Made by a program: the position numbers and the translations under genes
The notes under the pieces: model-generated
Seen by the model: only the letters and a program-made list of their open reading frames with translations
Database searches by the model: none
What the model was told of the DNA's origin: nothing
Source: Gorsachius magnificus
Taxonomy: Eukaryota > Chordata > Aves > Pelecaniformes > Ardeidae
NCBI GenBank assembly: GCA_034008185.1
Contig: CM067084.1
Coordinates: 12,791,385-12,855,384 of the forward strand
Direction: 5' to 3'
Length of the DNA stretch: 64,000 nt
Shown here: in pieces, positions 12,701 through 24,829 of the stretch
Layout: each line of letters begins with the position of its first letter
Position numbering within the stretch: position 1 is the stretch's first letter

Positions 12701-15700
12701 TCACATCTTCCAGTGTCTTGCCCACAGGCTGATGAGGTTTGATCAAAGCAAATCATTAGAAATTATCATGCAAATTCACTCAACAGTGAATGCACCTTGA
12801 ATGACACTGAAAATTACACCAACCCTGGCAGCCAAGCCACCTTGAACCCTGGCTAATGATGTGCAATCCGGTTCACATTTCTCAAGTGAATGCACCCATT
12901 TTGAGTTTGAAAAGCTAAAACAGGACAAGAAGTTGGCACTGGGCTTAAAGGGGAGGTTACAAATTGCATCAGTCACAGGAAGCACTGAAGGAAAGAGTGT
13001 CTCCCACTCGGAGCGGGGGATCTGATTCCCATTACCAAGAAGATGCTTTTACTTCTTTTTGAACTGCAAAGATCCTGCTCAAGTTACCCCCACCCCCCTG
13101 TAAGACTGATGTAAGGAGTTTATTACAGCACAAAGAGTTTTGCTGCTTAGATTTATTGGAGATGCAAGAGCAGACAGGCAGACTCAAGATAGGAAATAGC
13201 ATGCATCACCCACTCTCAAGTTTCCTCTCTACAGCTCTACTAAGTGTGTTTTTTGGCACACACACTGGAAAAAAATATTTTCCATTAATAGTCTGGACTA
13301 GCCTATTAGACCAGTGCACTGCCTTCCAAGAACTGTGAGATCCAAAACTTGTTTAATTTAGTCTAAATAGGGCCCCTATGATCTACAGTACTTCCTGGAT
13401 ATTTGTATATGCATGTCATTTTAGAGAGACAGGTACAGACATATGGTTTGCATTTTCCCTTAGCTAATTATTTTTTCAGAGATTCAGCACTAGAACTGAT
13501 CAGAAAAACATTGATGGCACCATGTTCTGTTGGGAAGTGCAAGTGTCTTCAAATGGAAAAAAAAGTATTAAATTCATCATCAGAAAAATTTGCATCCAAA
13601 CCTTCATTCTGATCCAGCAAGGGATCAGACACATTCTGTGACCTGTGTTTCTAAAAGAAACAGCTTGCATATCAAATACTTGTGACTGGTGAAATGCTTG
13701 TGAACAAGCAAGAAGCTGCAAATTATTTGCTGAAGTTATTCAGCAAGCCTGAATGAAGACATTGCCCAGCCTCATGATGTGATTGCAAGGCACTTGGTGA
13801 GCCAAGAGAGAGGTGAAAACCCTTACTAATTATTATCCCAGCCTATGAATTTGGACTAAAGGAATGCACTGAGATTTGTGTGCATCTCTCTCTCTTTTTT
13901 TTGTTAGCTGAATATTGTATTTTCCTCTTTAGAGCTTTAGCCAGGTCTCACAGCATGCTTTTAGACTGCACATGAAACACAGCATGAAATAATCTGTCAC
14001 CTTTCTTTGACAGGCCATTATTTGCAGTCTTCTGGGCCAGCTTTAAATCGGATCTGCCACTCTTGGCAAACTGAAATGTTAATATCCCTTTGATATTCAG
14101 CTGTGATTTTTCCAGGCTGGATGAAATAACTTATGCTGGAAGCCCTGATAACAACTGTCTTCTGCCTGTTAGGTTGTCCACATAAGACAGGAAAAAAGCT
14201 ACAGCTGAAGAAATTTCAGATCATCAAAATTTCTAAATGAGAAAAATAGAACATTAAATGTTGTGCATCTTTGTAATTTATCTGATGAAAAAGCACAGCA
14301 GTTCTTTAAACAGATGGGAAGAAAAAAGTCTTAGGATGCAATCACTGAAATATAGCAGAAAACTGAGCTGAAAAGTGATGATGCATTTTATAATCCTAAA
14401 GTAAAGTGGGAATGGGAAGTCTAGACACTTCCTCACAAAAATATGGACATGCTTATCAGCCAGATTGAGTTTCCTTGAATGAGAAAGAGCCATTCCTTGG
14501 AAAAAACCCACAGAATAATCCTTTTGATGCTTGAATACAAAAGCAATGTGTACCAACATCTTTCTTCACCATGTAGCTGGGTTTTTCTTGTAGTTGTTAT
14601 GATGAATTTGTAATAAAAATCATGCAGATTAGAATAATTGAAAGTCTATATTTATTTATTTTTTCCCGTTCTAACCAGATTCAAATATCTCTTTATGGGG
14701 GGGAAAATTGACAATGTAGCCCTACTGATGTGTTTTACATAAAGGAAAAAAAAATTTTTTACTTCTCTGAAAAAGCAAGTCTGGTTCCTAACAAGCCCAT
14801 CTACCAGTGACTTTGCATTTATAATAAGAAAAAAATTACATAAGCTCCAAAGACTTATCTAAAAAAAAAAAAATCTCTTAGTCCCCTTGTAAATGGCTAG
14901 AAGATGCCAAATACAGAATCCCACAACTGACACTCAGTCAAATTGTCTTTAATGTACATGCACCAGTTTTAAAATTTCAACTATTTTTTTTATAGCTATC
15001 TTTTTTTCTGTCTCAGTTGAAATCTCTTTAAATAAAAAGGTATTATCTTTCCTTCTTGGCTGTATTGAAAACTATGTGGAGATTTGCAGTTCAGGTTAGA
15101 TGGCGGATTTTAAAGCACAGCAGCTATGTACTTCAAAATAAGGCCAAAGCATCAAGCAAACTTAACTCTCAAGTTATTAAACTTCAGAGCACCTATTTCT
15201 GTATTCCCAGCTGAGCCTCAGCCATTGGTCCTGAAGGGTGGGGTTACATTCTGTAAAATGGTAGCAGAATGGCTTGAAGGATCTGATTTATTACTTATTG
15301 TTTGGATTAACTGGGCTGTAGTAAGGCATTAGCCTAAAGTGGCTTGGAAGTCTGCAGAAGATTTGCTCTTGGATGTCATAACAGTCCCACATGAGCCATC
15401 TGTAAATGATCAAAAGGCGTCAAGTAGCTGAGAGCAAGAGAAAACCTTCAGGAATTTATTTAGATCTTTGACTAAACAAAATATCAAACTTACAGTTCTC
15501 TTTTTATTTGGCTCTTCAAGACCTTTCTTCCTGTAATAAACAACTTGCATTCCAGATCTGGCTATATGGACAACTGTAAACGTCCTTCACATCCAGCCTG
15601 GCTCTGAATATGCAGCTAAGTTCTAAAAATGTGTTTATAAACAAATATTTTCAGATATTCTCTAGACATTTAGAACCGAAGGCTTTGTGAGCAGGAAATG

Positions 15701-17560
15701 CTGGGAGGCCGGTCCCTCTGCTTTCAAGATACTAATAAGGAACACATGGAAAGGATGTAAAATAATTCCTGCATTGTTTGAAGTAAAAGATTAAATACTG
15801 ATGTGTGCCAGCATAGAAACTATGCATAGGGATAACTGCCAAGTCAAGGGGTAAAGAAGTAAGGGTAAAGGTAGATGGAACTAGCAGTTTGATTCAGATA
15901 AGGCTCCAAAATTCTGATGCTTTTTTAAAAGATTATCCAAATTTGTCTGAACTTCCTGATATCCTTCTGCCTTCCTCCATGCCAAGCTCCTCTCTACTCA
16001 TATGCAACTTTATCCATCCATTTTTAGAAGCTCAGATCATCTACCATTGACCAAATTTCTATGAATAAAAATATTTAACAGGCTTCCTGATTCTATTGTC
16101 CCATGCTCCATACTGACGATGCATGATTTACTCACCCTACTTTGTGCTTAGTTCGGAGGTTAAAATTTCATCAACAACTAAAGATGCTATTTTCTCTTCA
16201 CTAATTCCCATTATGCTTTGTGGTTTTACAAGGAATGCCATACCCAGTGCATTCAAAGCTATGATGTCTATGTCCTGTACTTCTCTTGTAGTTAGGAACG
16301 CACATTCTCTAAAACACAGTGGAGAGATTTTAACATGGAAGTATCTGTTAGTATTCTCACTTTTTAGTCTGTCCCAGTTGAAAAGCTATTAGAATTCCCA
16401 ACTTATCGATGAGTTATTGCACTGCTGAATCAAGATCATGACATGAAGTTTTGGGCTAAAAAATGTGCAGCTCCATTTTTTCCCTTCTCTCTGAATAGCC
16501 GTTTTTATCCTTTCTGGATAGACAGGACAACGATGCTGTGCAGTCAGGGTACAGATGACTGGAGCTTTTATCATTCTGTAAGGTTTTCATTATTCTCCCA
16601 GAGAATTTTACTGTTCCCCTAAGTTTCTCGTGAAACTGTTACAATCAGTGTCGCGAATGTTGGGAGTTTTGCATCACTGCTTCAAATGAAACATGATTAT
16701 CAGCTAGAGAAAATGTGCACTGGAAAAGATAGAAAGAATGCATGTGAACACATAGTCTCTTCCCAACACGCATGAACATTTCTTCCAGCCTGAATGCATC
16801 AATATATGTGCAGACAGCATGCAAGAAGCAGTAGGAGGGAGAGCATGAAAGGGGTAAAGTTGGTGTGAAATAGCAAAATTTATCCAAACAAGCTCATTCC
16901 TCTTACTTTCCCCTCAGGCTAAGCATGTTACTTACCGTGAGAGCCCTGCATAAGCTGAGCTAGCCTCAGGAAACATTCATTTAGTGGTCACTCCAGCAAG
17001 ACCATGAACGCTCGCCTCAGGAATCTGAGCACTCAGTGGCAGAAGGCACTAATCATCCTACAGGATCAATGTAACTCTAAGTTCGCCTATTTTCTACTCC
17101 TAAAGAAAAAAAAAAAAAAAAAATCAAATTAAGACATCCTTACATATATTAATATTGGTCCCTTTTAGCTCCCTGCTAGTATTGCCACATTACTTTAAGT
17201 ACTTAAAAATATTACATAGTTAAAACACTTTATAATTATGGAAGTTTCAGAAGTTAACCTATAATTATCATATAACTGGCATTTTTTCCTGATTATATCC
17301 ATTGAGATTCACTAATTGGTATTGTGTTATCGTATTACAGAACCCTAGTAATGCCTTGTAACAGCACTTACTGACTTTACCTCAACACATTTTGCCTAAG
17401 AACACAACAATGCTCTCAGACTGTTTAAAGCACAGTTTAAAGTGAAGAAAAGAAAAAAGAAAACCTTCTTTCCATAAGCTCTTGGTAGGTGTTCAGAGAT
17501 ATTGTAGTTAATGTCTGTTATTGCTGTGGAAAGAATATTTAAGCCTCTTTTTCACTTTAG
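9723..17560. other. Unique-looking DNA, no supported gene
   Basis: No gene or transposon is recognised. Open frames up to 122 codons (9999-10367) exist, but they lack domain motifs and overlap frames on the other strand. An AATAAA followed by an A run lies at about 12091-12118 but has no identifiable retrocopy upstream. A run of As occurs at 17106-17123. This stretch lies upstream of the candidate basic exon at 17561 and, if that exon is real, would be intron or upstream flank. Confidence 0.5.
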
Positions 17561-17842
17561 CTTTCCAAAAGCAGCCATTAAGAGTAGAAAAGCAAAAGAA
17601 AGAAATCAGAAGAGCAGCTGAAGGCAAGAAGAAAAGGAAGGGGGAAAAAATGGAGAGAGGCATAAGGCATAAGAAAAAGAGAAAGAGAATTGTAAAATTA
17701 AATGGGAAGTCTTCCGATTCAAGGAAGTCAAAGCCTCTGAGAGCACAAAAGAAATTTATAAAAATCTCCAACAAGAAAATTACAAAACCCAAACCCTCCA
17801 CTTCAAACATAAATAAGAAAAAATGCTTGGAACAAGAAACAG
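17561..17842 (+). CDS. Candidate host exon encoding a Lys/Arg-rich segment (unidentified gene)
   Basis: A 282-bp segment (exactly 94 codons' worth) is flanked by a plausible acceptor, the pyrimidine-rich CCTCTTTTTCACTTTAG ending at 17560, and a near-consensus donor, ACAG|GTAAGC, at 17842/17843. The frame is open throughout in phase 1-1, while the other two plus-strand frames contain several stops. The product would be extremely basic, with clusters such as KKKRKGEKMERG, HKKKRKRIVKL and KFIKISNKKITKPKP, one Cys near the end, and no membrane segment. Phase 1-1 exons are common in modular extracellular proteins, but the basic clusters could equally be nuclear-localisation-like. No gene was recognised. 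The open frame continues into both presumed introns (17521-17916). A chance open frame in purine-rich, T-poor DNA is the main alternative. Confidence 0.38.
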
Positions 17843-19149
17843 GTAAGCAGGGAAAGTCCATTACATCAGGTGTCCAACGCTGGAGAAGCGTTTCTGCTTA
17901 CAGACCTAATCCATGAAACAAATTAGTCCTATCTTTGTAAGAGCGGTTCCTTTCTGAAGCATCTTTCCTTTTCTTTGTTGCTTGCTTTTCTTTGATTACT
18001 AGCAGCAAATAAGATACGTGTATCTGGGAATTATTGCACTGAGGAAGATCTAAATCTATCCTGACAATTTCAGTCCTTCATTCTTTTCTATGCTGGGCTA
18101 TTCTTGAGTTTGTGCACTCCTTAGACATTCATATACAAGTAAGCAAGGGTCATCAGACCCATATAGCAAATGTCAAATTCTTCCATGCTAAAGAAATGGA
18201 AATATAGTATTCTGCTTCTGAAAGAATGGGACTGAGGGCTAAGTACCATAATTTTATTTCAGATACTGACATTTTCCCGGAAAGTCAGATGTCTGAGAGA
18301 GTCATCAATTCTGACTGGTTACTGAAGAGGCAGTTGTGAAGACATTCAAAGCCTTTCAATAGTAAGGCATTCCTTTTCTGTCATCAAGTAAGCTTTAGAA
18401 GCAATTTGGTCTAGATAGATACTTCTGTCCATTGACCTCTCGGAATAAGACAGCCCCTCACTCCTCTCAGAAATATGTTTGAAATGTGAATTCCTCACTG
18501 AAGAAAAGCATATACAGACTTACAATAGGAACAGTTCTTGAGAGTCTGAAAGGCCTTTTCACAGACTTGAAACATTGTAAAGGGAAATGCATTCTTCGTT
18601 AGGTCTATGAACAAGGCTTCTACAAAGGAACCTGATGTAAAAATTTCCTGTAGAGAAGACTCAGAAGAACTACAAATGGAGTAGATTACCCCTGGAGCAG
18701 AAATAAGGACAGGCCTGGTGTGTAAAATCTATTAAGTGACTAAGAAGGTCCTGTTGTTTGTTCTTGTTATTAATTAAACAGAGAATTTACTACCAAACCA
18801 ACCTCTCCTAACATGTAGGTTTGTCAGATGACAGTGGTCCAGTTTCAAAGAGTACTTCTGCAAATGCCAGACCCCTGACCAATCCTGCTTATGGAAATGT
18901 ATTGGCCCTAGAACAAAAAAAAATTATTTTTCCCCATGAGTTTATCACAGCCAGGCAAGCTTTCCTAAACATCAATGACTGGTGATTCAACTCAAACCTA
19001 AGGAGCAAGGTGCATATCAAAGATAGTAAAGTAGGAACCAGAATGCCAAGAGCAAGAGAGACAGCTTACCATGCTGACAAACCTACTTTTCTCAGCTTGC
19101 CAATTAACTCAGTAAAATAATTTCCTAGTTTACCTAGGGAGGCAATATC
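17843..19149. other. Unique-looking DNA downstream of candidate exon
   Basis: No gene or repeat is recognised. If the upstream candidate exon is real, this would be the start of an intron. No second exon with an obvious continuing frame was found. Confidence 0.45.
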
Positions 19150-19686
19150 TGCCACTCTGCTCTGGTGAGACCCCACTTAGAGTCCTGCGTCCACCTCTGG
19201 GGTCCTCAGCACAAGAAGGACATGGACCTGTTGGAGCAGATCCATAGGAGGGCTACTAAAATGATCCAATGGCTGGAGCACCTCTTCTACTAGGACAGGC
19301 TGAGAGAGTTGGGCTTGTTCAGTCTCAAGAAGAGAAGGCTGCAGGGAGACCTGATTGCATCCTTCCAGTACTTAAAGGGGGCCTATAGGAAAGATGGGGA
19401 CAATCTTTTTAGTAGGGCCAGCTGTGACAGGACAAGGGGTAATGGCTTTAAACTAAAACAGGGTAGGTTTAGACTGGCTATAAGGAAGAAATTTTTTACA
19501 ATGAGGGTGGTGAAACACCAGAACAGGTTGCCCAGAGAGGTGGTAGAGGCCCCATCCCTGGAAACATTCAAGGTCAGGTTGGACGGGGGAACCTGATCTG
19601 GTTAGCGGTGTCCTTGCTCACTGCAGGCGGGTTGGACTAGATGACCTCTAAAAGTCCCTTTCAACCCAAAGCATTCTATGATTCTA
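19150..19686 (+). mobile_element. CR1 non-LTR retrotransposon, short 3' fragment
   Basis: A plus-strand CR1 copy truncated inside the ORF2 C-terminal region (approximate start 19150, where CTCTGGTGAGACCCCAC begins) and ending with the 3' octamer repeat ATTCTATGATTCTA at 19673-19686. It is of the same subfamily as 7845-9077, with near-identical stretches and a shared TAG codon after the LFY residues. It lies in the opposite orientation to the other younger CR1 copies in the window. Confidence 0.97.
19160..19596 (+). pseudogene. CR1 ORF2 C-terminal fragment, broken
   Basis: This encodes only the extreme C-terminus of CR1 ORF2, downstream of the RT active site. After an in-frame TAG at 19291-19293, an open stretch from 19309 reads [14 protein letters not shown] and continues to [15 protein letters not shown], ending at TGA 19594-19596. 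It cannot be functional. The TAG lies at the same codon as that at 8247-8249 of the other copy, which suggests inheritance from a shared source element rather than independent decay. Confidence 0.9.
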
Positions 19687-22158
19687 ATTTCACTCTCCTC
19701 CCTGATTTGGGACCCTGTTTGCTGAGAATCATTCCCCACTGTAACCTGTGCAGCTTATGGTCAGATGCACATTTTTTTCTGGAAGTCATGGTAAAACTCT
19801 CCACCACTTCACTTAGACACACAGGCAGTAGGACCTTGCTATGCACTTTGAATCCCTACTTGTGTTTTTGCTCTTTCATGCTTTGCTTTTTCTCAAGAGC
19901 CAACGTTATTTCTAGGTTTTCTGTCTGTCTTGCAGCTTTCACCCTCTCATGTTGTAGCCTTAAACGACTCCAGAGGACAATTAGTGCAAATTCTGCCTTA
20001 CTGTCAAAGCACACTTAGAGCAAGCCAAGCTCAAGAAGAAGTGTGGAAATGAAGTCTGAAAGTGCTTTGAACTAGGAAGTGTTGAGCAGTTCCTGAGCTG
20101 CATGTGGGAGGTGAGAGATTAGTTCATGGAGAATGCCTGTTCTCAGCACAGCGTGATGTAAGCATTGCCAATGTTACTGCAAACCCATAGGAATTAACAC
20201 AAGGAAAACCGAAATGATAATGAAAGTCACTTTTCCTCCCTTAATGACTTGAATACTTAGATGGTGAAGTATAATCCTTCACAAAATCTCAGACCTGTAC
20301 TTCCACACCACAGGAGTGTGCTTGTCAGAGTTAGTTATCTGTCAAAGTACAGGCTGGGCAAAGGGAAGGGGGAAAAGAGCTGAACTGAGGCGTGTTATTC
20401 GAGAAGTGCCCTGGTTTCCACTTTTGTTTCTACTGAGGTTGTTTACAGAGTTGTGCTACAGCTCTGCTAAGGGAAAAATAGCCCAGTTTTCAACATGAAA
20501 TCTATATGATCGTCACTTTCTCATGTATCTCATGCCCTTAATTAAAAAACAATTGTCAGAAAACTAAAACACCCCAAAATATTATTTTTCTCTGCTGTAA
20601 ATGTATAATGCTTAATCCATGTGCAGAAACAAGGCTTCATGTCAGCACTGGCGTGGTAAACAATTAATTGTTGGACAAAGGGGAAGACACCTTATATGTG
20701 CTAATTTGCACATGGGTCCTGTTAGTGCCATTGACGCTTTACTAAAAGCTGTGAATTGATTTCCTTGAACCATATGGTAGGCTCTCTGCATGACAAATGT
20801 AAAATAGATATACAGCATGTGCATTCACATGATCTCCCCAAGTTATCTTAACCCTTAGAGCCCTTGGGGCCACAGGAAATGAAATAGCATATCAGTTTAA
20901 GCTTTACCTACTGCACTCCTTCTCGCTTCAAAATATTCCTGTTGCTCTTTGGAAGCTGACTCAGAGAAGTAGGAGTCACTCCAGGAACTTAGATTGTCTG
21001 TCAAGAAGTCCAGTAGTCCTCTCTGCTTCTATTATGAAATTAAACATTCGATAAACCTGTGTAAAAAAAATATGCTATATTTGAGTGTTTCCTATAATGT
21101 CAGATAATAGTATACAGCTGCAGTTAATTTACCAGATTTGAATTGCACAAGGTATTTCTCAGCACATATGAAAGGAAAACTCCTGTTGAAATCAGTGGAA
21201 GTTTTATTTAAGAAGGACTTGCTGGGATTCAAAATCTCTTATGAGATTGATTCCAAAGGACTTGGCTTCAAACCACCTTGCTCCCCTCAGATCAAAATTC
21301 CATTCTTTCTGAGTAAGGTTGAGACAGATAATATACAACACACAATGCCTGACTATGCCAAAAGATAGCTAATACCATGGAGAAAATAAGTAGCTGGAGC
21401 AAAAGGAGATATGGGCTAAATAAAAAAAGAAATACTGAAGTACATTGCAATGGTGTGATTCTGGATAAAGCGCTCTCAGCAGAGTATCGAAACAAACACA
21501 ACGAAAGCAAAAACCCCAACAAACAAAATCAAGCCAAGAAGGTTTTGTTCTGTGTTCTTTGGGGGGTTGTTTTTGGGTTTTGGTTTTGGGTTTTTTTTTT
21601 TTCAGAAACCATTGATAAATTTTAGATGCCATCTCATTTTTTTCCTCATCCATCACTCACTCACCCTGCAAACGAAACAAATTCTTTCCTACCCCCGGTC
21701 CAGTTCCCAAACACCCAAAGCGATGATCACCAAGCAGACCTCAGATCACCTTTCATTCTCAGGAGAGACAAATGACCTTCCAAGGCTCTCAATTTAATGA
21801 CAAGCCTATCCTTAACTAAGCAGAAAGCAGAGAACAGCCCTTGGATCTGCTAGCCGATACATCCAAATTTGCTCTTTTTCAGGTCCACACCAGCCTTGGT
21901 GGCTCATTAAATAGTATATATTGTCTAACCTTGTGGAATATCAGAAATGACAGCATTTTAAAAATACCAACAATACAACAGAGACTGGCAAAAATACTGA
22001 GCTCAGATTTAGATTTTTGGAAATCAATATGCACTGGTATGAAAGCTTAGATATTGGCCAGATAAAAAGGTTACAAGGTTAGACATTCTATAGATTTTTA
22101 ATTCCCCCTTCATTTTCTTGCAAGAAAGAGTCATATTTACTGGTTACCAATAACATGT
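19687..22158. other. Unique-looking DNA, no supported gene
   Basis: No gene or transposon is recognised. Several short open frames (up to 125 codons at 19641-20018, which starts within the CR1 tail) lack recognisable motifs. A G/T-rich tract occurs at 21561-21602. Confidence 0.5.
21561..21602 (+). repeat. G/T-rich tract with possible G-quadruplex character
   Basis: The plus strand carries G-runs of 6, 3, 2 and 3 separated by T-rich loops, followed by twelve Ts. One G-run is only two bases long, so a canonical three-tetrad quadruplex would need the six-base run to serve twice. It is treated as low-complexity DNA with structural potential. Confidence 0.6.
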
Positions 22159-22310
22159 CATAGAATCATTGAAGTTGGCACGGGACCTCCTCAGGTCCTC
22201 TAGTCCAACACTTCTGCTCAAGCTGGGTCAGCTAGAGCAGGTTGCCAGGACTATGTCCAGGTTTTGAATATCTCTATAGACAGAGCCTCCATGACCCCCC
22301 CTGCCTGTCA
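22159..22310 (-). mobile_element. CR1 3'-end fragment, decayed
   Basis: The plus strand shows CATAGAATCATTGAAGTTGG, then CCTCTAGTCCAACA, then AGAGCAGGTTGCCAGGAC, in the order expected for the reverse complement of a CR1 3' end. Compared with 39336-39480 it is clearly the same kind of sequence but more diverged. Only about 150 bp remain. The distal boundary near 22310 is approximate. Confidence 0.85.
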
Positions 22311-22618
22311 TCTTCCATCTTTTTTCCACCAAATTATTTTAGAAAGATGTACAGGGAGGAATGTGTAGCAACCCAGTAGTGTCTCGATAGTTTTCATTAC
22401 CAGTGTATATTATCCCTGAAGATTGTCATACATTTGATTCAGGATTCCAGACCCTTTCTTGAAAAACAAAGCTCAAATACATACAATATCTCACAATGTC
22501 TACATCGTATTTGACATTAAGCTATTATTTATGATGCGACTCTGAAAATAAAACATATGAACCTTTAAAAAACCCCCAAACATATGTTGACCCTTCTTTC
22601 CCTTCCCCCTCCCTGCAG

Positions 22619-22793
22619 CTTTTTCCCCAGTCCCCAGATGAACACTTTCAGATCAGATACAGTTTTTCATACAGATTTTGAAGCAGCATTAGTAGACCAG
22701 AAAGTAACTGTGATGAAAGGGAATGATTTGAGCTGCCCTGAAGGGTATGATGATAACTTCCAGTATGACCTCCTACAATGCCAAATTCCTTGA
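22619..22793 (+). other. Weak candidate exon after strong polypyrimidine tract
   Basis: A very strong acceptor-like tract (CCCTTCTTTCCC running to CCCTGCAG) ends at 22618. It is followed by a frame open to TGA at 22791-22793, containing MNTFRSDTVFHTDFEAAL and ending near DLLQCQIP. This would fit a terminal coding exon entered with two bases of a split codon. No donor, family or poly(A) signal decides it. It does not join in frame to the candidate exon at 17561-17842, which ends with one base of a codon. Two further AG dinucleotides (22629-22630 and 22636-22637) could serve as acceptors. Confidence 0.17.
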
Positions 22794-23799
22794 ATTCCAG
22801 GAACGTTTCACAGAAAGAAAGGGAAACTGAGAAAAAAAGGGGATGCTCTAGATTTTGCTGCCTTCATGGGGGTCGTAACTCACTGTTCTTGGAGCTTTCT
22901 TTCCCATACCTACAGAATACCAAAACCAACAAAAGATACCCAGATTTTGAAGCAGGAGAACCAGATCATGAAATGGAAGAATTCATTGAAGAAATGGGAC
23001 ATTTCCTTTTTGTTTGAACTTGGCAAAAGAAACAGTTGCATTTATGACAGAGGAAAGTTTAAATTTATAACAGAGGAAAATGTGAAAACCATAAAGAAAT
23101 TTACTACTACAAATACCATATAATCCAATCTTGCTCCCAGTTGAAGTCAACTGGAGTTCTGTCACTGGAAGCAGGACCAAGTCATTTCCAAACAAGTGAC
23201 ATGGGTCCTTCTTTCCTATTGATTCAGTAGGAGAAATGTTGCAAATATATACTTTCTTGCCTGAAAACTGTTTACAAATATATGTTTTGGACCACTGGCT
23301 CGTCAATTTGAGAACCTCAGCGTAAGTCACCTTTCATTGTTGAAAAGAAACTGCCAGAGGGACAAGATATCTGTAATTCATTGACTTAATACTACATAGG
23401 TATTCTAACCTATGCCATATGAGTTTCTTGTTATTCTTAAACTAACCTACATTCAGCTGGAAACATGTAATTCTGGAAAACATGAAATCCTCCTGTATAG
23501 TTTTCAGGAATAGATATCCTAGCAACTCTGGTCAGAAGAACTTCAGTTGACTCATCGTGGTGGATTCATCCCAATATGATTTTATTATGAAAGTACAAAA
23601 CCAGGTGTATATGCTAACATTCTGATGATGAACAAATGTGGGTGTAATACAATTTATTTAAAAAAAAACCAAAAAACAGACTGACTGGCCAGACGAAGCT
23701 TTCATAAAACTGATTTTCTAGAAAAATGAAATGGTATTGGATCTCATTGCAAAATTAAGCACTCTGGCTCATAGGAAAATATCAGTTTAGGAAATATGC
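22794..23799. other. Unique-looking DNA, no supported gene
   Basis: Overlapping short open frames on both strands (for example 22866-23123 plus and 22983-23330 minus) show no recognisable motif. Nothing else is supported. Confidence 0.45.
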
Positions 23800-24325
23800 A
23801 GAATAGTTGGAAGAACTGTAAGATGAGTAGGGAACTGGGTGAAGTGGAGATAACAGAGGTTGCATTAAAAGCTGGGGCTAGGTGGATGGTTCTGATATGG
23901 TTCTTCAAGAATCAGCGTTGTAAACAATCTTATGCACAGAAAAAGTAGAAGTATGTTGATAAATTTCTTGATGATGCAAACACAAGGTGCACTGTAAATT
24001 CAAGAAGGAATACTATACAAGGCAAAAGGAGCATTTTGAAATGTGACATTATAGAAAAGGGATGAACTGCTATGGTAAAAAGCATAAGGCCATGCAGTTA
24101 GGGACTAGTAATAGTTCCTGCTTTATAGTGTGAATTTTTCAGCTAGAAAGAAAGATACAGATGTTTATCAACAAGCCACCAGCACGGGGAAGATATATAA
24201 AAAAAGCTGAATGTAGTTCTACTGCCTCAAGAAAGATATTTCCACAACACCAGGGAAGTGTGTATGTCAGCTATGGAACTCTGCTGCATCCCTGCCTGCA
24301 GCACTCTACGTTTCTTGTCACAAAC
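23800..24325 (+). mobile_element. Ancient CR1/L3-like LINE relic, plus strand
   Basis: A heavily diverged LINE fragment in which the order of the CR1/L3 RT region can still be followed. A GTAGAAGTATGTTGATAAAT stretch leads into TTTCTTGATGATGC (an eroded F-x-D-D active site, about 23964-23978). Then comes GGCCATGCAGTTAGGGACTA (about 24090), the counterpart of the conserved segment after the active site, then AAAAAAGCTGAATG and GATATTTCCACAACACCAGG, then CTCTGCTGCATCC. Stops and gaps are scattered throughout. The 5' limit is uncertain. It is much older than the CR1 copies at 7.8, 19.2, 39.3 and 40.4 kb. Confidence 0.7.
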
Positions 24326-24808
24326 ATTGAAGATGAACCCATATTGAAACAGAGATCTTTTTCAGTAAGGTGTCTTACCACCTAACAAAGGTAAGGGCTG
24401 TAGGATAGTTTGGATGGTGAATCTACCTGTGAATACTAAATAAAACATCTTATCTTGCTTATTCATAGGTACAAGGCTCGGCGATAGCCATTTGTCCTCA
24501 GGAAATTCCATGTGCAAGTAAACATAATAGAAGACAGAGAGATATTTACTATAGGACATGCTGATACACAAGAACAAAATTGACATTTACTGGCCACTAA
24601 TACAAGTAAAGTTAGGAATAAGAAAAGTTTTCTAGGAACAGAACAGCGTGATACTGAAGCGGGATTCCTATATCAGCAATCCTGCAGCTTGAAGAAAGTT
24701 GGAAAAAAGCCATAGGACAAATTAGCTTGCAATTACAGAAACTGGGAATTACATCTGCAAATAAATGTCCACTGGACTTCTATAATCCATACTATTACAC
24801 TACGCGTG

Positions 24809-24829
24809 CACACACACCCCCCCCCCCCC
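24809..24829. repeat. (CA)n followed by C13 homopolymer
   Basis: A short CA run passes directly into thirteen Cs, then Ts, and a second CACACA run lies at about 24838-24847. A poly-C/poly-G tract of this length is prone to length errors and slippage. Confidence 0.9.

Noticed and set aside
17508..17861. A 117-codon hydrophobic minus-strand frame
   Set aside because: It is the complement of the purine-rich candidate exon; its Phe/Leu richness simply mirrors Lys codons on the plus strand.
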